A stretch of 64,000 nt of DNA from Mycobacterium sp. (GCA_003987775.1 RXJD01000005.1:58954-122953), one strand, 5' to 3'; numbered from the stretch's first letter, positions 37,243 to 47,147 are shown. Translations and numbers: made by a program. Notes: generated from the letters alone by a model not told the origin.

Positions 37243-37751
37243 CCCACTCCCCGGCTCAGCCAGGTGACCTCGCCGGCGTCGCCGCCGTCGCGGTACGGCT
37301 CGAGCGCCTCGTCCCACGCGGTGCCCAGCACTGAATCCATCTCGGCGGCAAGGGTGTCGGCGCCCTGCGCCATCAACGTCCGCAACCGCATCTCGCCCAC
37401 CATGATGTCGCCGTTGGCGCTCATCGGCCCGCTCCACAACCCCAGCTGCGGAGTGTGGCTGAACCGGTGTCCGTCGACACCGGGGCTGGGGTCCTCGGTC
37501 ACTTCAAACCGCAGAACCGACCATGAGCGCAGCGCGTTCGCCAGACGGGCACCTGTCCCGACGGGACCCACCCAATTGGTGACCGCGCGCAACTGCCCGG
37601 GCATGGCCGGCTGCGGAGTCCACACCAAATTCGCCTTGGCTTGCAAGGTCGACGACAACGCCCACTCGACATGCGGGCACACCGCCGCTGGCGAGGCGTG
37701 GACGTACACCACACCAGCCGTCACGTCGGCGAACTGATTCGACGCACGCAT
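37239..37751 (-). CDS. DUF3145 protein (Rv2256c-like)
   Basis: A 170-residue conserved actinobacterial protein of unknown function. The start, MRASNQFADVTAGVVYVHASPAAVCPHVEWALSS, is nearly invariant in the family, and NWVGPVGTGARLANALRSWSVLRFEVTEDPS follows. No signal peptide, helix or catalytic motif is obvious. It marks the return to M. tuberculosis-like gene order after the lipid island. Its stop shares the CTAG at 37239-37242 with the mmpL stop on the other strand. Confidence 0.88.
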   Translation of the reverse strand: MRASNQFADVTAGVVYVHASPAAVCPHVEWALSSTLQAKANLVWTPQPAMPGQLRAVTNWVGPVGTGARLANALRSWSVLRFEVTEDPSPGVDGHRFSHTPQLGLWSGPMSANGDIMVGEMRLRTLMAQGADTLAAEMDSVLGTAWDEALEPYRDGGDAGEVTWLSRGVG

Positions 37752-37880
37752 CTTCTTGCTCCTTCGGTTTCACGAGGGACGTCTTCCCCAACGACCTGGT
37801 GAACCCGATCAAGCAGATACTGCGCGATATCTTTTCTTGTGTCTTGCGTGTCTATTGTGCCCTGTGATGCCTGTGTTGCG

Positions 37881-38717
37881 CTAGTGTGCATTTTCCTTTG
37901 ACGCGTACTTGCTGAGCACCGCGTCGGACAGCGCCGGCCACGGCTGCAACGCCCACTGTCCGAAGTCGCGGTCGGTGAGCACCACCAGGGCCAGGTCCGC
38001 GTCGGGATCGACCCAGATGAAGCCGCCTGACTGGCCGAAATGACCGTAGGTGCGCACCGAGTTGCCCGCGCCCGTCCAGTGCGGGGACTTCGAGTCGCGC
38101 AGCTCGAATCCCAGGCCCCAGTCGTTGGGCCGCTGGGAGCCGTATCCGGGCAGCACCCCGTCCAGACCCGGGAACTGCACGCTGGTCGCGTCGGCGTGCA
38201 TCTGTTCCGAGACCGTCGCCGGGCGCAGCAGGTCGCCCGCGAACCGGACCAGGTCGTCGACCGTGGAGGCTGCGCCGTAGCCGGCGGTGTCGGCGCCCCC
38301 GTCGAGTCGCGTCGAAGTCATGCCGAGCGGCTCGCATACCGCCTCGGTGAGGTAGCGGCCGAACTCGATGCCGGACTCGCGCTCGATGGTCTGGGCGAGC
38401 ACGGCGAACCCGTAGTTGGAGTAGATGCGGCGCGCTCCCGGGCGGGCCAGCACATCGCCGGAAAGCATGGCAAGACCCGAGGCATGCGCCAGCAGGTGAC
38501 GGATGGTGGAGCCGGGCGGGCCGGCCTCGGTGTCGAGCTCGACGACGCCTTCCTCCACCGCGACCTGCGCGGCCCGTGCCACGATCGGCTTGGTGACCGA
38601 TGCCAGCGCGAAGACGCGCGCGGTGTCGCCGTGGGAGGCCAGCACCCCCTTCGGTCCGACCACCGCGGCGGCGGCGTTCGGGACCGGCCAGTCGTCCAGG
38701 ACGTCGAGGGCGGCCAT
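37881..38717 (-). CDS. Beta-lactamase-family serine hydrolase (Rv2257c-like)
   Basis: A 278-residue class-C-beta-lactamase/esterase-fold protein. ALASVTKP gives the SxxK motif (Ser40, Lys43), RIYSNYGF the YxN motif (Tyr99, Asn101), and YGHFGQSGGF stands for the KTG-like HxG element. There is no signal peptide, so it is probably a cytoplasmic esterase or peptidase-like enzyme, not an antibiotic resistance factor. It begins directly after the stop of the methyltransferase gene (0-nt gap) and is probably cotranscribed with it, as with Rv2258c-Rv2257c. Confidence 0.85.
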   Translation of the reverse strand: MAALDVLDDWPVPNAAAAVVGPKGVLASHGDTARVFALASVTKPIVARAAQVAVEEGVVELDTEAGPPGSTIRHLLAHASGLAMLSGDVLARPGARRIYSNYGFAVLAQTIERESGIEFGRYLTEAVCEPLGMTSTRLDGGADTAGYGAASTVDDLVRFAGDLLRPATVSEQMHADATSVQFPGLDGVLPGYGSQRPNDWGLGFELRDSKSPHWTGAGNSVRTYGHFGQSGGFIWVDPDADLALVVLTDRDFGQWALQPWPALSDAVLSKYASKENAH

Positions 38718-39800
38718 CTATTTGCGGGCGATGTAGTAGTTGTTGATCGGGTCCGACTCGACCTCGGCCACCACGACGTCGCCGAAGCCGGCGTCGCCGA
38801 GCATCGAGGTGGCCAGCTGCGTGCCCCACGCCGCTCCCAGCCCGGCTCCGCCGTGTGCCAGCGACACCGTCATGCAGTGCATCAACGACACCGTGTAGAG
38901 GTAGGTGCTCATCGGTACGCCGACGTTCTCCTCGAGTCGGCTCGATGCCTTGATGTCTGCCATCAGGAACACACCGCCCGGCCGCAATGCGCGGTAGATG
39001 TTCTCCAGCACCCGCGCCGGCTGGGCCTGGTCGTGGATGGCGTCGAAGACCACGATGACGTCGTAGGCCGCCTCCCTGTCCAGCGTCGGCAGGTCGTGGC
39101 TTTCGAAAGCCGCATTCGTCAGGCCGAGCCGCGCTGCCTCGTCGCGGCCGGCGGCGATGGCCTCCTCGGAAAAGTCGATGCCGGTGAACCGGCTGGCCGG
39201 AAACGCCTGCGCCATCACATTCACGGCATGCCCACTGCCGCAACCGAAGTCAGCGACGTCGGCGCCGGCGCGCAGACGTTCCGGCAGGCCGTCCACCAGG
39301 GGCAGCACCACGTCGATGAGCCCGGCGTCGAACACCACACCACTCTGCTGGGCCATCAATGTGTGGAAGCGGGGATATTCGCTGTACGGCAGACCGCCGC
39401 CGGCCCGGAAGCAGCCGAGGATCTTCTGTTCGACCTCGCTGAGCAGCGGCACGAACTGTGCGACCAGCGCGAGGTTGTCCGGCCCGGCCGCACTGGTCAG
39501 TACCGCCGCACGGTGGGCGGGCAAACTATAGGTCCCGGTCTCGGCGTCGTAGTCGACGACGCGGCCGGTTGTCATGCCGCCCAACCACTCTCGGACGTAA
39601 CGCTCGTCGAGCTGGGCGGCCTCGGCGATCTCCGCGCTAGTGGATGGCGCCAATCGAGCCATGGTCTCCAGGAGTCCGGTCTGGTGCCCCAGACTCAGGA
39701 GCAGCGTCAGGCTTGCGTTGTCGATCGTCGAGACCATTCGGTCGGCGAACGCCTCCACGGTTTCAGGGACGGTTTCGGTGCCGGTCTCGGGTGCCGTCAT
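38718..39800 (-). CDS. SAM-dependent methyltransferase with winged-helix N-terminus (Rv2258c-like)
   Basis: A 360-residue methyltransferase. An N-terminal winged-helix dimerisation domain ([39 protein letters not shown]) precedes the Rossmann methylase core, where [34 protein letters not shown] is motif I and [20 protein letters not shown] motif IV. It was earlier called a transcriptional regulator in M. tuberculosis because of the first domain, but the fold is that of an O- or N-methyltransferase. The substrate is unknown. It diverges from mscR across 32 bp. Confidence 0.87.
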   Translation of the reverse strand: MTAPETGTETVPETVEAFADRMVSTIDNASLTLLLSLGHQTGLLETMARLAPSTSAEIAEAAQLDERYVREWLGGMTTGRVVDYDAETGTYSLPAHRAAVLTSAAGPDNLALVAQFVPLLSEVEQKILGCFRAGGGLPYSEYPRFHTLMAQQSGVVFDAGLIDVVLPLVDGLPERLRAGADVADFGCGSGHAVNVMAQAFPASRFTGIDFSEEAIAAGRDEAARLGLTNAAFESHDLPTLDREAAYDVIVVFDAIHDQAQPARVLENIYRALRPGGVFLMADIKASSRLEENVGVPMSTYLYTVSLMHCMTVSLAHGGAGLGAAWGTQLATSMLGDAGFGDVVVAEVESDPINNYYIARK

Positions 39801-39832
39801 GGCAAGCGACGCTACACCGTAGGTTGGGGGCC

Positions 39833-40918
39833 ATGAGTCAGACAGTGCGCGGCGTCATTTCGCGGAGCAAAGGGCAACCCGTCGAGTTGGTCGACATCGT
39901 CATCCCCGACCCCGGACCGGGCGAGGCCGTCGTCGACATCACCGCCTGCGGCGTGTGCCACACCGACCTGACCTACCGCGAGGGCGGCATCAACGACGAG
40001 TACCCCTTCCTGCTCGGGCACGAGGCCGCCGGCACGGTCGAAGCGGTCGGTCCCGGCGTCACCCACGTCGAACCCGGTGACTTCGTGATCCTGAACTGGC
40101 GTGCGGTGTGCGGTCAGTGCCGGGCCTGCCGTAGAGGCCGGCCGCACCTGTGCTTCGACACCTTCAACGCCGAGCAGAAGATGACGCTGACCGACGGCAC
40201 CGAACTCACTCCCGCCCTTGGCATCGGAGCGTTCGCCGACAAGACATTGGTGGCGGCCGGGCAGTGCACCAAAGTCAATCCGGAAGCCGATCCGGCCGTC
40301 GTGGGCCTGCTCGGGTGCGGGGTGATGGCCGGCCTCGGCGCGGCGATCAACACCGGTGGCGTCACACGTGACGACACGGTTGCGGTGATCGGCTGCGGCG
40401 GGGTGGGTGACGCCGCGATCGCCGGCGCCGCGCTGGTCGGAGCGAAGAAGATCATCGCCGTCGACACCGACAACAAGAAATTGGAGTGGGCGCGCAAGTT
40501 CGGCGCCACCCACACAGTCAACGCCCGAGAGTTTGATGTCGTGGAGACCATCCAGGACCTCACCGGTGGCTTCGGGGTCGACGTCGTGGTGGACGCCGTC
40601 GGGCGGCCCGAGACCTGGAAGCAGGCCTTCTACGCCCGCGACCTCGCCGGGACCGTGGTGCTGGTGGGGGTGCCGACCCCGGACATGCGCCTGGACATGC
40701 CGTTGGTGGACTTCTTCTCCCGCGGCGGCTCGCTCAAGTCGTCGTGGTACGGCGACTGCCTGCCCGAGCGCGACTTCCCCACCCTGGTCGACCTCTACCT
40801 GCAGGGCCGGCTGCCGCTGGAGAAGTTTGTCTCCGAGCGAATCGGGCTAGACGGCATCGAGGAGGCGTTTCACAAGATGCATGACGGCGAGGTATTACGT
40901 TCGGTGGTGATTCTCTGA
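39833..40918 (+). CDS. mscR: S-nitrosomycothiol reductase / mycothiol-dependent formaldehyde dehydrogenase MscR
   Basis: A 361-residue zinc alcohol dehydrogenase, the length of M. tuberculosis Rv2259. Catalytic zinc ligands are Cys42 (CGVCHTD) and His63 (LLGHEAAG); structural zinc is held by Cys93, Cys96, Cys99 and Cys107 ([15 protein letters not shown]). The NAD site is [10 protein letters not shown]. It reduces S-nitrosomycothiol and oxidises S-hydroxymethyl-mycothiol, protecting the cytosol from NO and formaldehyde. I use ATG 39833; the frame is open further upstream but overlaps the divergent gene. It is followed by an MBL hydrolase with a TGATG overlap. Confidence 0.93.
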   Translation: MSQTVRGVISRSKGQPVELVDIVIPDPGPGEAVVDITACGVCHTDLTYREGGINDEYPFLLGHEAAGTVEAVGPGVTHVEPGDFVILNWRAVCGQCRACRRGRPHLCFDTFNAEQKMTLTDGTELTPALGIGAFADKTLVAAGQCTKVNPEADPAVVGLLGCGVMAGLGAAINTGGVTRDDTVAVIGCGGVGDAAIAGAALVGAKKIIAVDTDNKKLEWARKFGATHTVNAREFDVVETIQDLTGGFGVDVVVDAVGRPETWKQAFYARDLAGTVVLVGVPTPDMRLDMPLVDFFSRGGSLKSSWYGDCLPERDFPTLVDLYLQGRLPLEKFVSERIGLDGIEEAFHKMHDGEVLRSVVIL

Positions 40919-41541
40919 TGGTGGTCATCGACCGGCTGGTCACTCACGGCACCTTCGAACTCGACGGCGGCAGTTGGGAAGTCGACAACAACATCTGGTT
41001 GGTCGGCGACAATTCCAACGTGGTGGTGTTCGACGCCGCCCACGACGCGGCGCCGATCATCGAGGCCGTGGACGGGCGCCATGTGGTGGCGGTGGTGTGC
41101 ACACATGGGCACAACGACCACGTGACGGTGGCGCCCGAACTCGGCAAGGAGCTCGACGCGCCGGTGCTGCTGCACCCCGCGGACGAGGTGCTGTGGCGAA
41201 TGACGCATCCGGACAGCGACTTTCGGCCGATCTCCGAAAGTGAGGCGCTGAAGGTGGGCGGCACCGAGATACGCGCCATCCACACGCCGGGGCACTCCCC
41301 CGGATCGGTGTGCTGGTACATCCACGACCTCGGCGTGGTGTTCAGCGGCGACACGCTGTTCTCCGGCGGGCCCGGCGCGACCGGCCGTTCGTACTCGGAT
41401 TTCCCGACGATCCTGCAGTCGATCTCCGAGCGCCTGGGCAAGCTGCCCGGCGACACCGTCGTGCACACCGGCCACGGGGACAGCACGACGATCGGCGACG
41501 AGATCGTGCACTACGAGGAGTGGGAGAAGCGGGGCCACTAG
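40918..41541 (+). CDS. Metallo-beta-lactamase-fold hydrolase (Rv2260-like)
   Basis: A 207-residue glyoxalase-II-like MBL protein. THGHNDH at 62-68 is the HxHxDH-type metal motif, IHTPGHSPGSVCW holds the third His, VFSGDTLFSGG the bridging Asp, and VVHTGHGDSTTIGDE the last His. The ATG overlaps the mscR stop, so it should act with MscR; the plausible job is thioester hydrolysis, releasing formate or another product from S-acyl-mycothiol. This is inferred from pairing and family, not shown. Confidence 0.88.
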   Translation: MVVIDRLVTHGTFELDGGSWEVDNNIWLVGDNSNVVVFDAAHDAAPIIEAVDGRHVVAVVCTHGHNDHVTVAPELGKELDAPVLLHPADEVLWRMTHPDSDFRPISESEALKVGGTEIRAIHTPGHSPGSVCWYIHDLGVVFSGDTLFSGGPGATGRSYSDFPTILQSISERLGKLPGDTVVHTGHGDSTTIGDEIVHYEEWEKRGH

Positions 41542-41652
41542 GCCGGTTCAGCGTCATCGCCGGGCGTGCACTCAATGCCGCCGCTACCGGCGTGTCGCTG
41601 TACATCCGGGCACGCTCGCGCCACGGCACCACCCGCACGAAGGCGTAGGCCC

Positions 41653-42372
41653 CTACAGCCCGTCGAGGATCCGGCGCTTCTCCTGCTGGAACTCGTCTTC
41701 CGTCAACGCCCCCGAATCACGCAGCGCGGAAAGAGTTTTCAGCCGCTCCACACGCACGCCCTCGCCGGTGGGCTCGTAAGCCACCGCCGGCGCCGCGAAA
41801 GCGACGGGTGATCCGGAGGACGGCACCGGGCACCGCCGGGCCCGCCCCAGCCAGATGATCGAGAGCGTCAGGTCGACCAGTCCGACGACGAACAGGGCCA
41901 CGAACACCCAGACGAGGTAGCCGTACGAGCTCTGATGGCCGAAAGCCAGTCGCGGATTGATGTAACCGTTGACCTGGCCGTCGGTGATGACGTTGTAGGT
42001 GCCCTCGGCCGGCACCCGCACGTTCCACACCCGGATGTGGGCGTCGTTGTTCACCGTCGTTGTGCTGCCGATGCTTTCGGTGACCTCGGGCTGCGCCACT
42101 CCGTCCGGCGGAGTGATCGAGATGCGTAGCGGCGGCACCGGCAACCCGCCGCCGTCGGTCCCGCCGATCACCAGCGTGTGCAGGCTGACGGTGGCCTCCC
42201 CTTTGGGCAGGTGCACGCTGCCGGTGCCCGGGACGGGGACCTCACCGTAGGCGTCGAAGTCATCCAGGAAGAACACATTGAGTACCAGCGTGGTGATGAA
42301 GCCGGCGACCGCCACCACCAGCGTCACAACCGCCAGGATCAACGAGACCTTGGCGACCCGTCTGCTATTCAT
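41653..42372 (-). CDS. Membrane protein with C-terminal SHOCT domain
   Basis: A 239-residue protein. TM1 ([23 protein letters not shown]) is near the N-terminus, followed by an external domain of about 120 residues rich in Gly and Thr, then TM2 ([25 protein letters not shown]). The cytoplasmic tail ends with [30 protein letters not shown], a clear SHOCT module, which usually marks an oligomerisation or membrane-regulatory role. It converges with the MBL gene; 111 bp between them hold nothing convincing. Confidence 0.75.
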   Translation of the reverse strand: MNSRRVAKVSLILAVVTLVVAVAGFITTLVLNVFFLDDFDAYGEVPVPGTGSVHLPKGEATVSLHTLVIGGTDGGGLPVPPLRISITPPDGVAQPEVTESIGSTTTVNNDAHIRVWNVRVPAEGTYNVITDGQVNGYINPRLAFGHQSSYGYLVWVFVALFVVGLVDLTLSIIWLGRARRCPVPSSGSPVAFAAPAVAYEPTGEGVRVERLKTLSALRDSGALTEDEFQQEKRRILDGL

Positions 42373-42453
42373 CCAGGCAGTGTGTCACGACCGGCGGCGA
42401 CGGGGGACACTGTTTGCGACCGCAGACGACGCAACCGGAAAAGGAGTTCTCCC

Positions 42454-43407
42454 ATGGCCAGCGATCTCGTCGCAACGGTGCCCGATCTGTCCGGCAAGCT
42501 GGCGGTTGTCACCGGATCCAACAGCGGCCTGGGATTCGGTCTGGCCAAGCGTCTCGCGGCGGGCGGCGCCGACGTCGTGATGGCCATCCGCAACCAGGCC
42601 AAGGGTGAGGCCGCCATCGAAGAGATCCGCAAAACCCTGCCCGATGCCAGCCTGACGATCAAGTCGCTGGACCTGTCGTCGCTGGCCTCTGTCGCCGCCC
42701 TGGGTGCACAGCTCAACACTGACGGCCGCCCGATCGACATCCTGATCAACAACGCCGGCGTCATGACCCCACCCGAGCGCGACACCACCGCCGACGGCTT
42801 CGAATTGCAGTTCGGCAGTAACCATCTCGGCCACTTCGCACTCACCGGCCACGTGCTGCCGCTGCTGCGCGCGGCGCCGGCCCCGCGGGTGGTCTCGCTG
42901 AGTAGCATCGCCGCCCGCCGTGGCCGCATCCACTTCGACGACCTGCAGTTCGAGAAGTCCTACGCCTCGATGTCGGCCTACGGCCAGTCGAAGCTGGCGA
43001 CGCTGATGTTCGCCCGCGAGTTGGACCGGCGCAGCCGGCGCGGTGGCTGGGGCATCATGTCCAACGCCGCCCATCCGGGGCTCACCAAGACGAACCTGCA
43101 GATCAGCGGGCCGTCGCACGGTCGGGACAAACCCGCGCTGATGCAGCGCCTGTACACGACGTCCTGGAAGTACGCACCTTTCCTGTGGCAGGAGATCGAC
43201 GAGGGCATCCTGCCGGCGCTGTACGCGGCGGTCACACCCGGCGCCGAGGGCGGCGCGTTCTACGGGCCGCGCGGGTTCTACGAGGCCGCCGGCGGCGGTG
43301 TCACCGAGGCCAAGGTGCCCGCGCGCGCCGCCAATGACGATGACTGCAAACGACTTTGGGAGATTTCGGAAAGGCTCACCGGTGTCAGCTACCCCTCGTC
43401 GCACTGA
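42454..43407 (+). CDS. Short-chain dehydrogenase/reductase (Rv2263-like)
   Basis: A 317-residue NAD(P)-dependent [11 protein letters not shown] (20-27) is the cofactor motif, INNAGV (98-103) the structural motif, Ser150/151, Tyr176 and Lys180 (YGQSK) the active site. It resembles the retinol-dehydrogenase/protochlorophyllide-reductase-like branch common in mycobacteria. AAGGAG at 42441-42446 fixes the ATG at 42454. Its last 26 bp overlap the next gene. The position matches Rv2263 of M. tuberculosis. Substrate unknown. Confidence 0.88.
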   Translation: MASDLVATVPDLSGKLAVVTGSNSGLGFGLAKRLAAGGADVVMAIRNQAKGEAAIEEIRKTLPDASLTIKSLDLSSLASVAALGAQLNTDGRPIDILINNAGVMTPPERDTTADGFELQFGSNHLGHFALTGHVLPLLRAAPAPRVVSLSSIAARRGRIHFDDLQFEKSYASMSAYGQSKLATLMFARELDRRSRRGGWGIMSNAAHPGLTKTNLQISGPSHGRDKPALMQRLYTTSWKYAPFLWQEIDEGILPALYAAVTPGAEGGAFYGPRGFYEAAGGGVTEAKVPARAANDDDCKRLWEISERLTGVSYPSSH

Positions 43408-44521
43408 CCGGCAGCCCAAGGTCCGCCTGCCCGAATCAAGCGTCGTGGTGCGGCCGGAACCGATGGACTCCGCGACCTACACCCAGTCGTCGCGTCTGCA
43501 GGCGGCGGGACTGCTGCCGGCCGTCGCGCTGTTCGAACAGGCGGCGCAGCAGGTTCCGCTGCCCAAACCTCCGCAACCGGTCGTCATCGCCGATTACGGT
43601 GCGGCCACAGGCCACAACTCGCTGCGGCCCATGGCCACCGCGGTCGACGTGTTGCGCGCACGCACCCGCCACGACCACGCCATCCTGGTGGTGCACACCG
43701 ACGTGCCGGAGAACGACTTCACCGCCCTGTTCAACACGCTGTCCGACGACCCGGACAGTTACCTCAACAACGACACGGCCAGCTTCACCTCGGCCATCGG
43801 CCGGTCCTTCTATCAGCAGATCCTGCCCACCGGCACCGTCAACCTCGGGTGGTCGTCCTGGGCGATCCAATGGCTGAGCCGCGTCCCCGAAGGTGCGCCG
43901 GAAGTCGCCGACCATGTGCAGATCGCCTACAGCAGCAGCGCCGAAGCGCGGCGCGCATACCAACACCAGTCCGCGCTGGACTGGAATGACTTCGTCGCGT
44001 TCCGGGGCCGGGAGCTGTGCCCCGGCGGCCGGTTGGTGGTGCTCACCATGGCCCTCGACGAAGACGGCGAATTCGGTTATCGACCGCTGAACGAGGCTTT
44101 GATGGCGACGCTGGAGGAGCTTGCCGAACAGGGTCTGCTGCGCCGGGAAGAGATGCGGCGCATGGTGATTCCCGTCGTCGCCCGCACCGAGAAGGACTTC
44201 CGCGCCCCGTTCGCACCGCGCGGCTGGTTCGAGGGCCTGACGATCGAGCATCTCGAGATGTTCAATGCCGACGACCGGTTCTGGGCGAGGTTCCAAAAGG
44301 ATTCAGACGCAGAGGCTTTCGGCGCGCAGTGGGCGGCGTTCGCCCGGGCCGCCCTGTTTCCGACGCTGCGGGCAGGGTTGAGCGGCGGATTCAACGATCC
44401 GCGGGGGACGGACTTCGTCGAGCGGCTCGAAGCCGGTGTGGCCGAGCGGCTGGCCAAGGCACCCGAGCCCATGCGGATTCCGCTCGCGTCCCTGGTGCTG
44501 GCCAAGCGGGATTCGCAGTAA
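43382..44521 (+). CDS. SABATH-like carboxyl methyltransferase
   Basis: A 379-residue SAM-dependent methyltransferase related to the SABATH (salicylate/jasmonate carboxyl methyltransferase) family. [18 protein letters not shown] is the SAM-binding motif I in its SABATH form, [16 protein letters not shown] follows, and the middle holds the [24 protein letters not shown] block typical of that family (compare the plant 'SSYSLMWLS'). The start is uncertain: GTG 43382 overlaps the SDR by 26 bp, ATG 43463 is the alternative. It probably acts with the SDR on a small carboxylic acid, possibly a volatile ester product; this is inference. Confidence 0.75.
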   Translation: MSATPRRTDRQPKVRLPESSVVVRPEPMDSATYTQSSRLQAAGLLPAVALFEQAAQQVPLPKPPQPVVIADYGAATGHNSLRPMATAVDVLRARTRHDHAILVVHTDVPENDFTALFNTLSDDPDSYLNNDTASFTSAIGRSFYQQILPTGTVNLGWSSWAIQWLSRVPEGAPEVADHVQIAYSSSAEARRAYQHQSALDWNDFVAFRGRELCPGGRLVVLTMALDEDGEFGYRPLNEALMATLEELAEQGLLRREEMRRMVIPVVARTEKDFRAPFAPRGWFEGLTIEHLEMFNADDRFWARFQKDSDAEAFGAQWAAFARAALFPTLRAGLSGGFNDPRGTDFVERLEAGVAERLAKAPEPMRIPLASLVLAKRDSQ

Positions 44522-44602
44522 CGGGAGTTTCGGCCCGACGTCGATGTGGTAACCCTCACTTTGGGTCGGGTCGCAGAGCAACTCCATAAGGGGGCCACAC
44601 GT

Positions 44603-45226
44603 ATGAGCGCGCACGAGGACGAATCGGCTGGTCAGGACGCCAGCAAGACCGACGAGGGTGCCGTTAGTACGGCCGAGGCCGACGAGAACGACAACGAGAA
44701 CAGCGGCGGCGTCCAGGACACCACCGAAAAGCCGGAGCCGGACGACGAGGCCAAGGAAAAGGCCGCCGAAATGATGACGGCTTACGAGGACAAGCCGACG
44801 CTGGTGATGCCCGGGTCGGGCAAGACCATCACCGGGACCGCGGTCAACGAGTGGCTCGACGACGACGGCAACCCCAAGTACGCCGACGACGAGGACTCGC
44901 CGGCGGCGAAGGCCAAGTCAGAGGGATCCGACGCCGCCAAGGGAGAACCGGCGGACGGAAACGATGCGGGCACAGACCGGGCCGACGACGACGGCGACAA
45001 CGAAGGCGGCAGCCGGGCCAAGAACACCGCCGAGAGTGAGCGCGCCTCTGAAGCCGACGAAACGGCGGAGGACGAGAACAAGTCGATCGAGCAGCTCAAC
45101 GAAGAAGCCGAACAACGCGTCAAAGACAACCTGGAGAAGGACAAAGAGTTCAACAAGGAGATCATCGAGGCGACCAAGCAGGACCGCGAGGACCGGGAGA
45201 AGGCCTCGGAAAAGGCGGAGGCTTAG
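44603..45226 (+). CDS. Acidic, disordered hypothetical protein
   Basis: A 207-residue, very acidic, low-complexity protein without signal peptide or helix. ATG 44603 follows AAGGGGG; the frame is open to 44546 without a better start. A short ordered-looking core, YEDKPTLVMPGSGKTITGTAVNEWLDDDGNPKY, is flanked by Asp/Glu/Ala runs, and the tail (NEEAEQRVKDNLEKDKEFNKEIIEATKQDREDREKA) is helical and charged. PGSGKT is reminiscent of a P-loop, but no NTPase fold surrounds it, so I do not call one. It converges with the Hsp70-like gene, sharing 4 nt at the stops. Confidence 0.7.
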   Translation: MSAHEDESAGQDASKTDEGAVSTAEADENDNENSGGVQDTTEKPEPDDEAKEKAAEMMTAYEDKPTLVMPGSGKTITGTAVNEWLDDDGNPKYADDEDSPAAKAKSEGSDAAKGEPADGNDAGTDRADDDGDNEGGSRAKNTAESERASEADETAEDENKSIEQLNEEAEQRVKDNLEKDKEFNKEIIEATKQDREDREKASEKAEA

Positions 45227-47055
45227 CGCCAGCTGATCCCGGGGATCTGCGGTAGCCCCGGAATCTGGGGGATCTGCGGAATCGCCGGTGGCGCAGGTGG
45301 ATTCGGATTGCCAGGGCCTGGCAGCTGAGGTATCTGCGGCACCGGCGGTTGGGTGGTCACCGGCGGCTGGGTGGTCCCTGGCGGCTGGGTGGTCCCTGGC
45401 GGCTGGGTAGTGACCGGCGGTTGGGTGGTCGCCGGCGGTGGCGCCGGCGCCTCGCTCGTGGGCGCCGGCGCTTGGGTGGCCGGTGGCGCCTGCTGTGTCT
45501 GCGGAGGCGGGGCGGGCGCCTGGGTCGTGGGCGCGGGCTCGGGCGTCGACGCCGGCGGCGGCTCCGGACTGGGGCTCGCGGAGGTGGCCGGCGCCGGGGG
45601 CGCGGAGCTGCGAGGGGTGGTGTTCACCCCGGGCGACTTGGTCCCTTTGCTGTCGTGCGACGTCAGCCCGATAGCCACTGCGGTTCCGACCAGCAGGACC
45701 GCCACCACCGTGCTGACGATGATCACCGCCGGCAGGCGGTACCACGGAATCGGCGAGGGTTTCTGCTCGGGCTCCGGGCGCTCGTCGTGTTCGAACTTCA
45801 TCTGCGGCCGGGCGGCCGTGTAGCCCGATCCGGATCCCGACCCGACTGCCGGCATCACCCGGGACTCGTCCTGAGCTTCCGACCAGGCCAGCGCGGGCTG
45901 CATCGCCGATACCGGTGCCGCGGCGGGCACGTCCTCGTATTCCTCGGCGGGCGGCTCCGGCGCCGGCACCGCGGGCGGCGCGGCGGGCGTCAACATGGTG
46001 GCGCTGGTGTCACCCGGGCCCCGGGCGGCGCGCAGGGCGGCACCGATGGCGGCGGTCAGGTGGGGGCGCGGCGTGGTGATCACCGGCACCCCGAACCGCC
46101 CGGACAGCGACGTCGTCACCGCCGGGATGTTCGCCCCGCCGCCGAAGGTGACGATCGCGACCAATCCTGTTGCGTTGCGCCGCAACGTTTCTTCGAGGAC
46201 CGCCATTACTCCGGCCAGCGAGTCGCGGATCGTCTCCTCGAGTTCGTTGCGGGTGAGCCGAATTTCCCCGCGCAGTCCCGGCACCGCTTCGGCCAGCGTG
46301 GTCGCCGTCGTCGCCGAGAGCCGCTCCTTGGCGGCGCGGCAGGCGGCTCGCAGCCGCGTCAGCGATCCGATCGCCGCGGTGGCCGTCGGATCGAACGAGC
46401 CCGTCGCGGGCATCTCGGACATGACGTAGCTCAACAGCGCCTGATCCACCAGATCACCGGAGAAGTCGTGATGGCGGACCGTGGGACCCAGCGGTTGATA
46501 GTCGCCGCTCGCGTCGACCAGGGTGATGCTGGTTCCGCTGCCACCGAAATCGCACACCGCGACCGTTCCCCGCGCCGGTATGCCGGGATTGGCCCGCACC
46601 GCGAACACCGCGGCTGCGGCGTCGGGAATCAGGGTGACCGGCGTGGCCTGGTGCGACCATTCCGCCACCCGGCTCACCGCACCGCCCAGCGCGTCGACCG
46701 CGGCCGGCGCCCAGTGCGCCGGGTAGGTCACCGCCACATTGTCGGGCAGTGCGCGCCCGCCGGTGGCCGCATAGGCCAGGGCCCGCAACCCGTCGGCAAC
46801 CAGGGCTTCGCTGCGGTGCACGGAACCGTCTGCCGCCACGATGCCGACCCGGTCGCCCACCCGGTCGACGAAGTCGGTGATCACCAGGCCGGGTTCGTCC
46901 AGCCGGGGATTCTCCGAGGGGATCCCGACCTCAGGCGGACGTTGCCGGTACAGGGTCAGCACGGGTTTGCGGGTGATGGCATGGTCGGGCGTGACGGCAG
47001 CCAGGTTGGTGGCACCGATCGACAGACCCAGTGCGGGCCTAGCTCCATCTGCCAT
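45223..47055 (-). CDS. Membrane-anchored Hsp70-like protein with Pro-rich tail (Rv2264c-like)
   Basis: A 610-residue protein. Residues 1-345 have the actin/Hsp70 ATPase layout: LGLSIGATNLAAV (phosphate 1), AVCDFGGSGTSITLVD (phosphate 2) and VTFGGGANIPAVTTSL (adenosine), as in DnaK. There is no peptide-binding domain. Instead a linker leads to one TM helix (LPAVIIVSTVVAVLLVGTAVAIGL, about residues 440-465) and an external tail rich in Pro, Thr and Ala with repeated TTQPP and a PQIPQIPGLPQIPG end. The topology puts the ATPase inside and the tail in the cell wall. The role is unknown. Confidence 0.85.
   Translation of the reverse strand: MADGARPALGLSIGATNLAAVTPDHAITRKPVLTLYRQRPPEVGIPSENPRLDEPGLVITDFVDRVGDRVGIVAADGSVHRSEALVADGLRALAYAATGGRALPDNVAVTYPAHWAPAAVDALGGAVSRVAEWSHQATPVTLIPDAAAAVFAVRANPGIPARGTVAVCDFGGSGTSITLVDASGDYQPLGPTVRHHDFSGDLVDQALLSYVMSEMPATGSFDPTATAAIGSLTRLRAACRAAKERLSATTATTLAEAVPGLRGEIRLTRNELEETIRDSLAGVMAVLEETLRRNATGLVAIVTFGGGANIPAVTTSLSGRFGVPVITTPRPHLTAAIGAALRAARGPGDTSATMLTPAAPPAVPAPEPPAEEYEDVPAAAPVSAMQPALAWSEAQDESRVMPAVGSGSGSGYTAARPQMKFEHDERPEPEQKPSPIPWYRLPAVIIVSTVVAVLLVGTAVAIGLTSHDSKGTKSPGVNTTPRSSAPPAPATSASPSPEPPPASTPEPAPTTQAPAPPPQTQQAPPATQAPAPTSEAPAPPPATTQPPVTTQPPGTTQPPGTTQPPVTTQPPVPQIPQLPGPGNPNPPAPPAIPQIPQIPGLPQIPGISWR
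45343..45432. repeat. 18-bp coding tandem repeat, five units
   Basis: Five consecutive 18-bp units of the form YGGCGGYTGGGTRGTSNC encode the hexapeptide (V/G/A)TTQPP in the Hsp70-like protein's extracytoplasmic tail. Units two and three differ at one base, which points to recent duplication. Copy number may vary between strains. Confidence 0.85.
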
Positions 47056-47147
47056 CTGGCCTCACCCCCGTGTCGCCCAGCTCATTTTCTCGGTAAAACC
47101 TATAGGCACTCTCAGTATCAGCTATGCGCGAGCTGTATGAGCGCTGG

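Noticed and set aside
41542-41652. Possible small gene between the MBL hydrolase and the SHOCT protein
   Set aside because: The open frame here is only a tail of a shadow frame and has neither a start signal nor a recognisable product.
44810-44830. PGSGKT in the acidic protein as a Walker A motif
   Set aside because: There is no hydrophobic strand before it, no Walker B and no fold around it.
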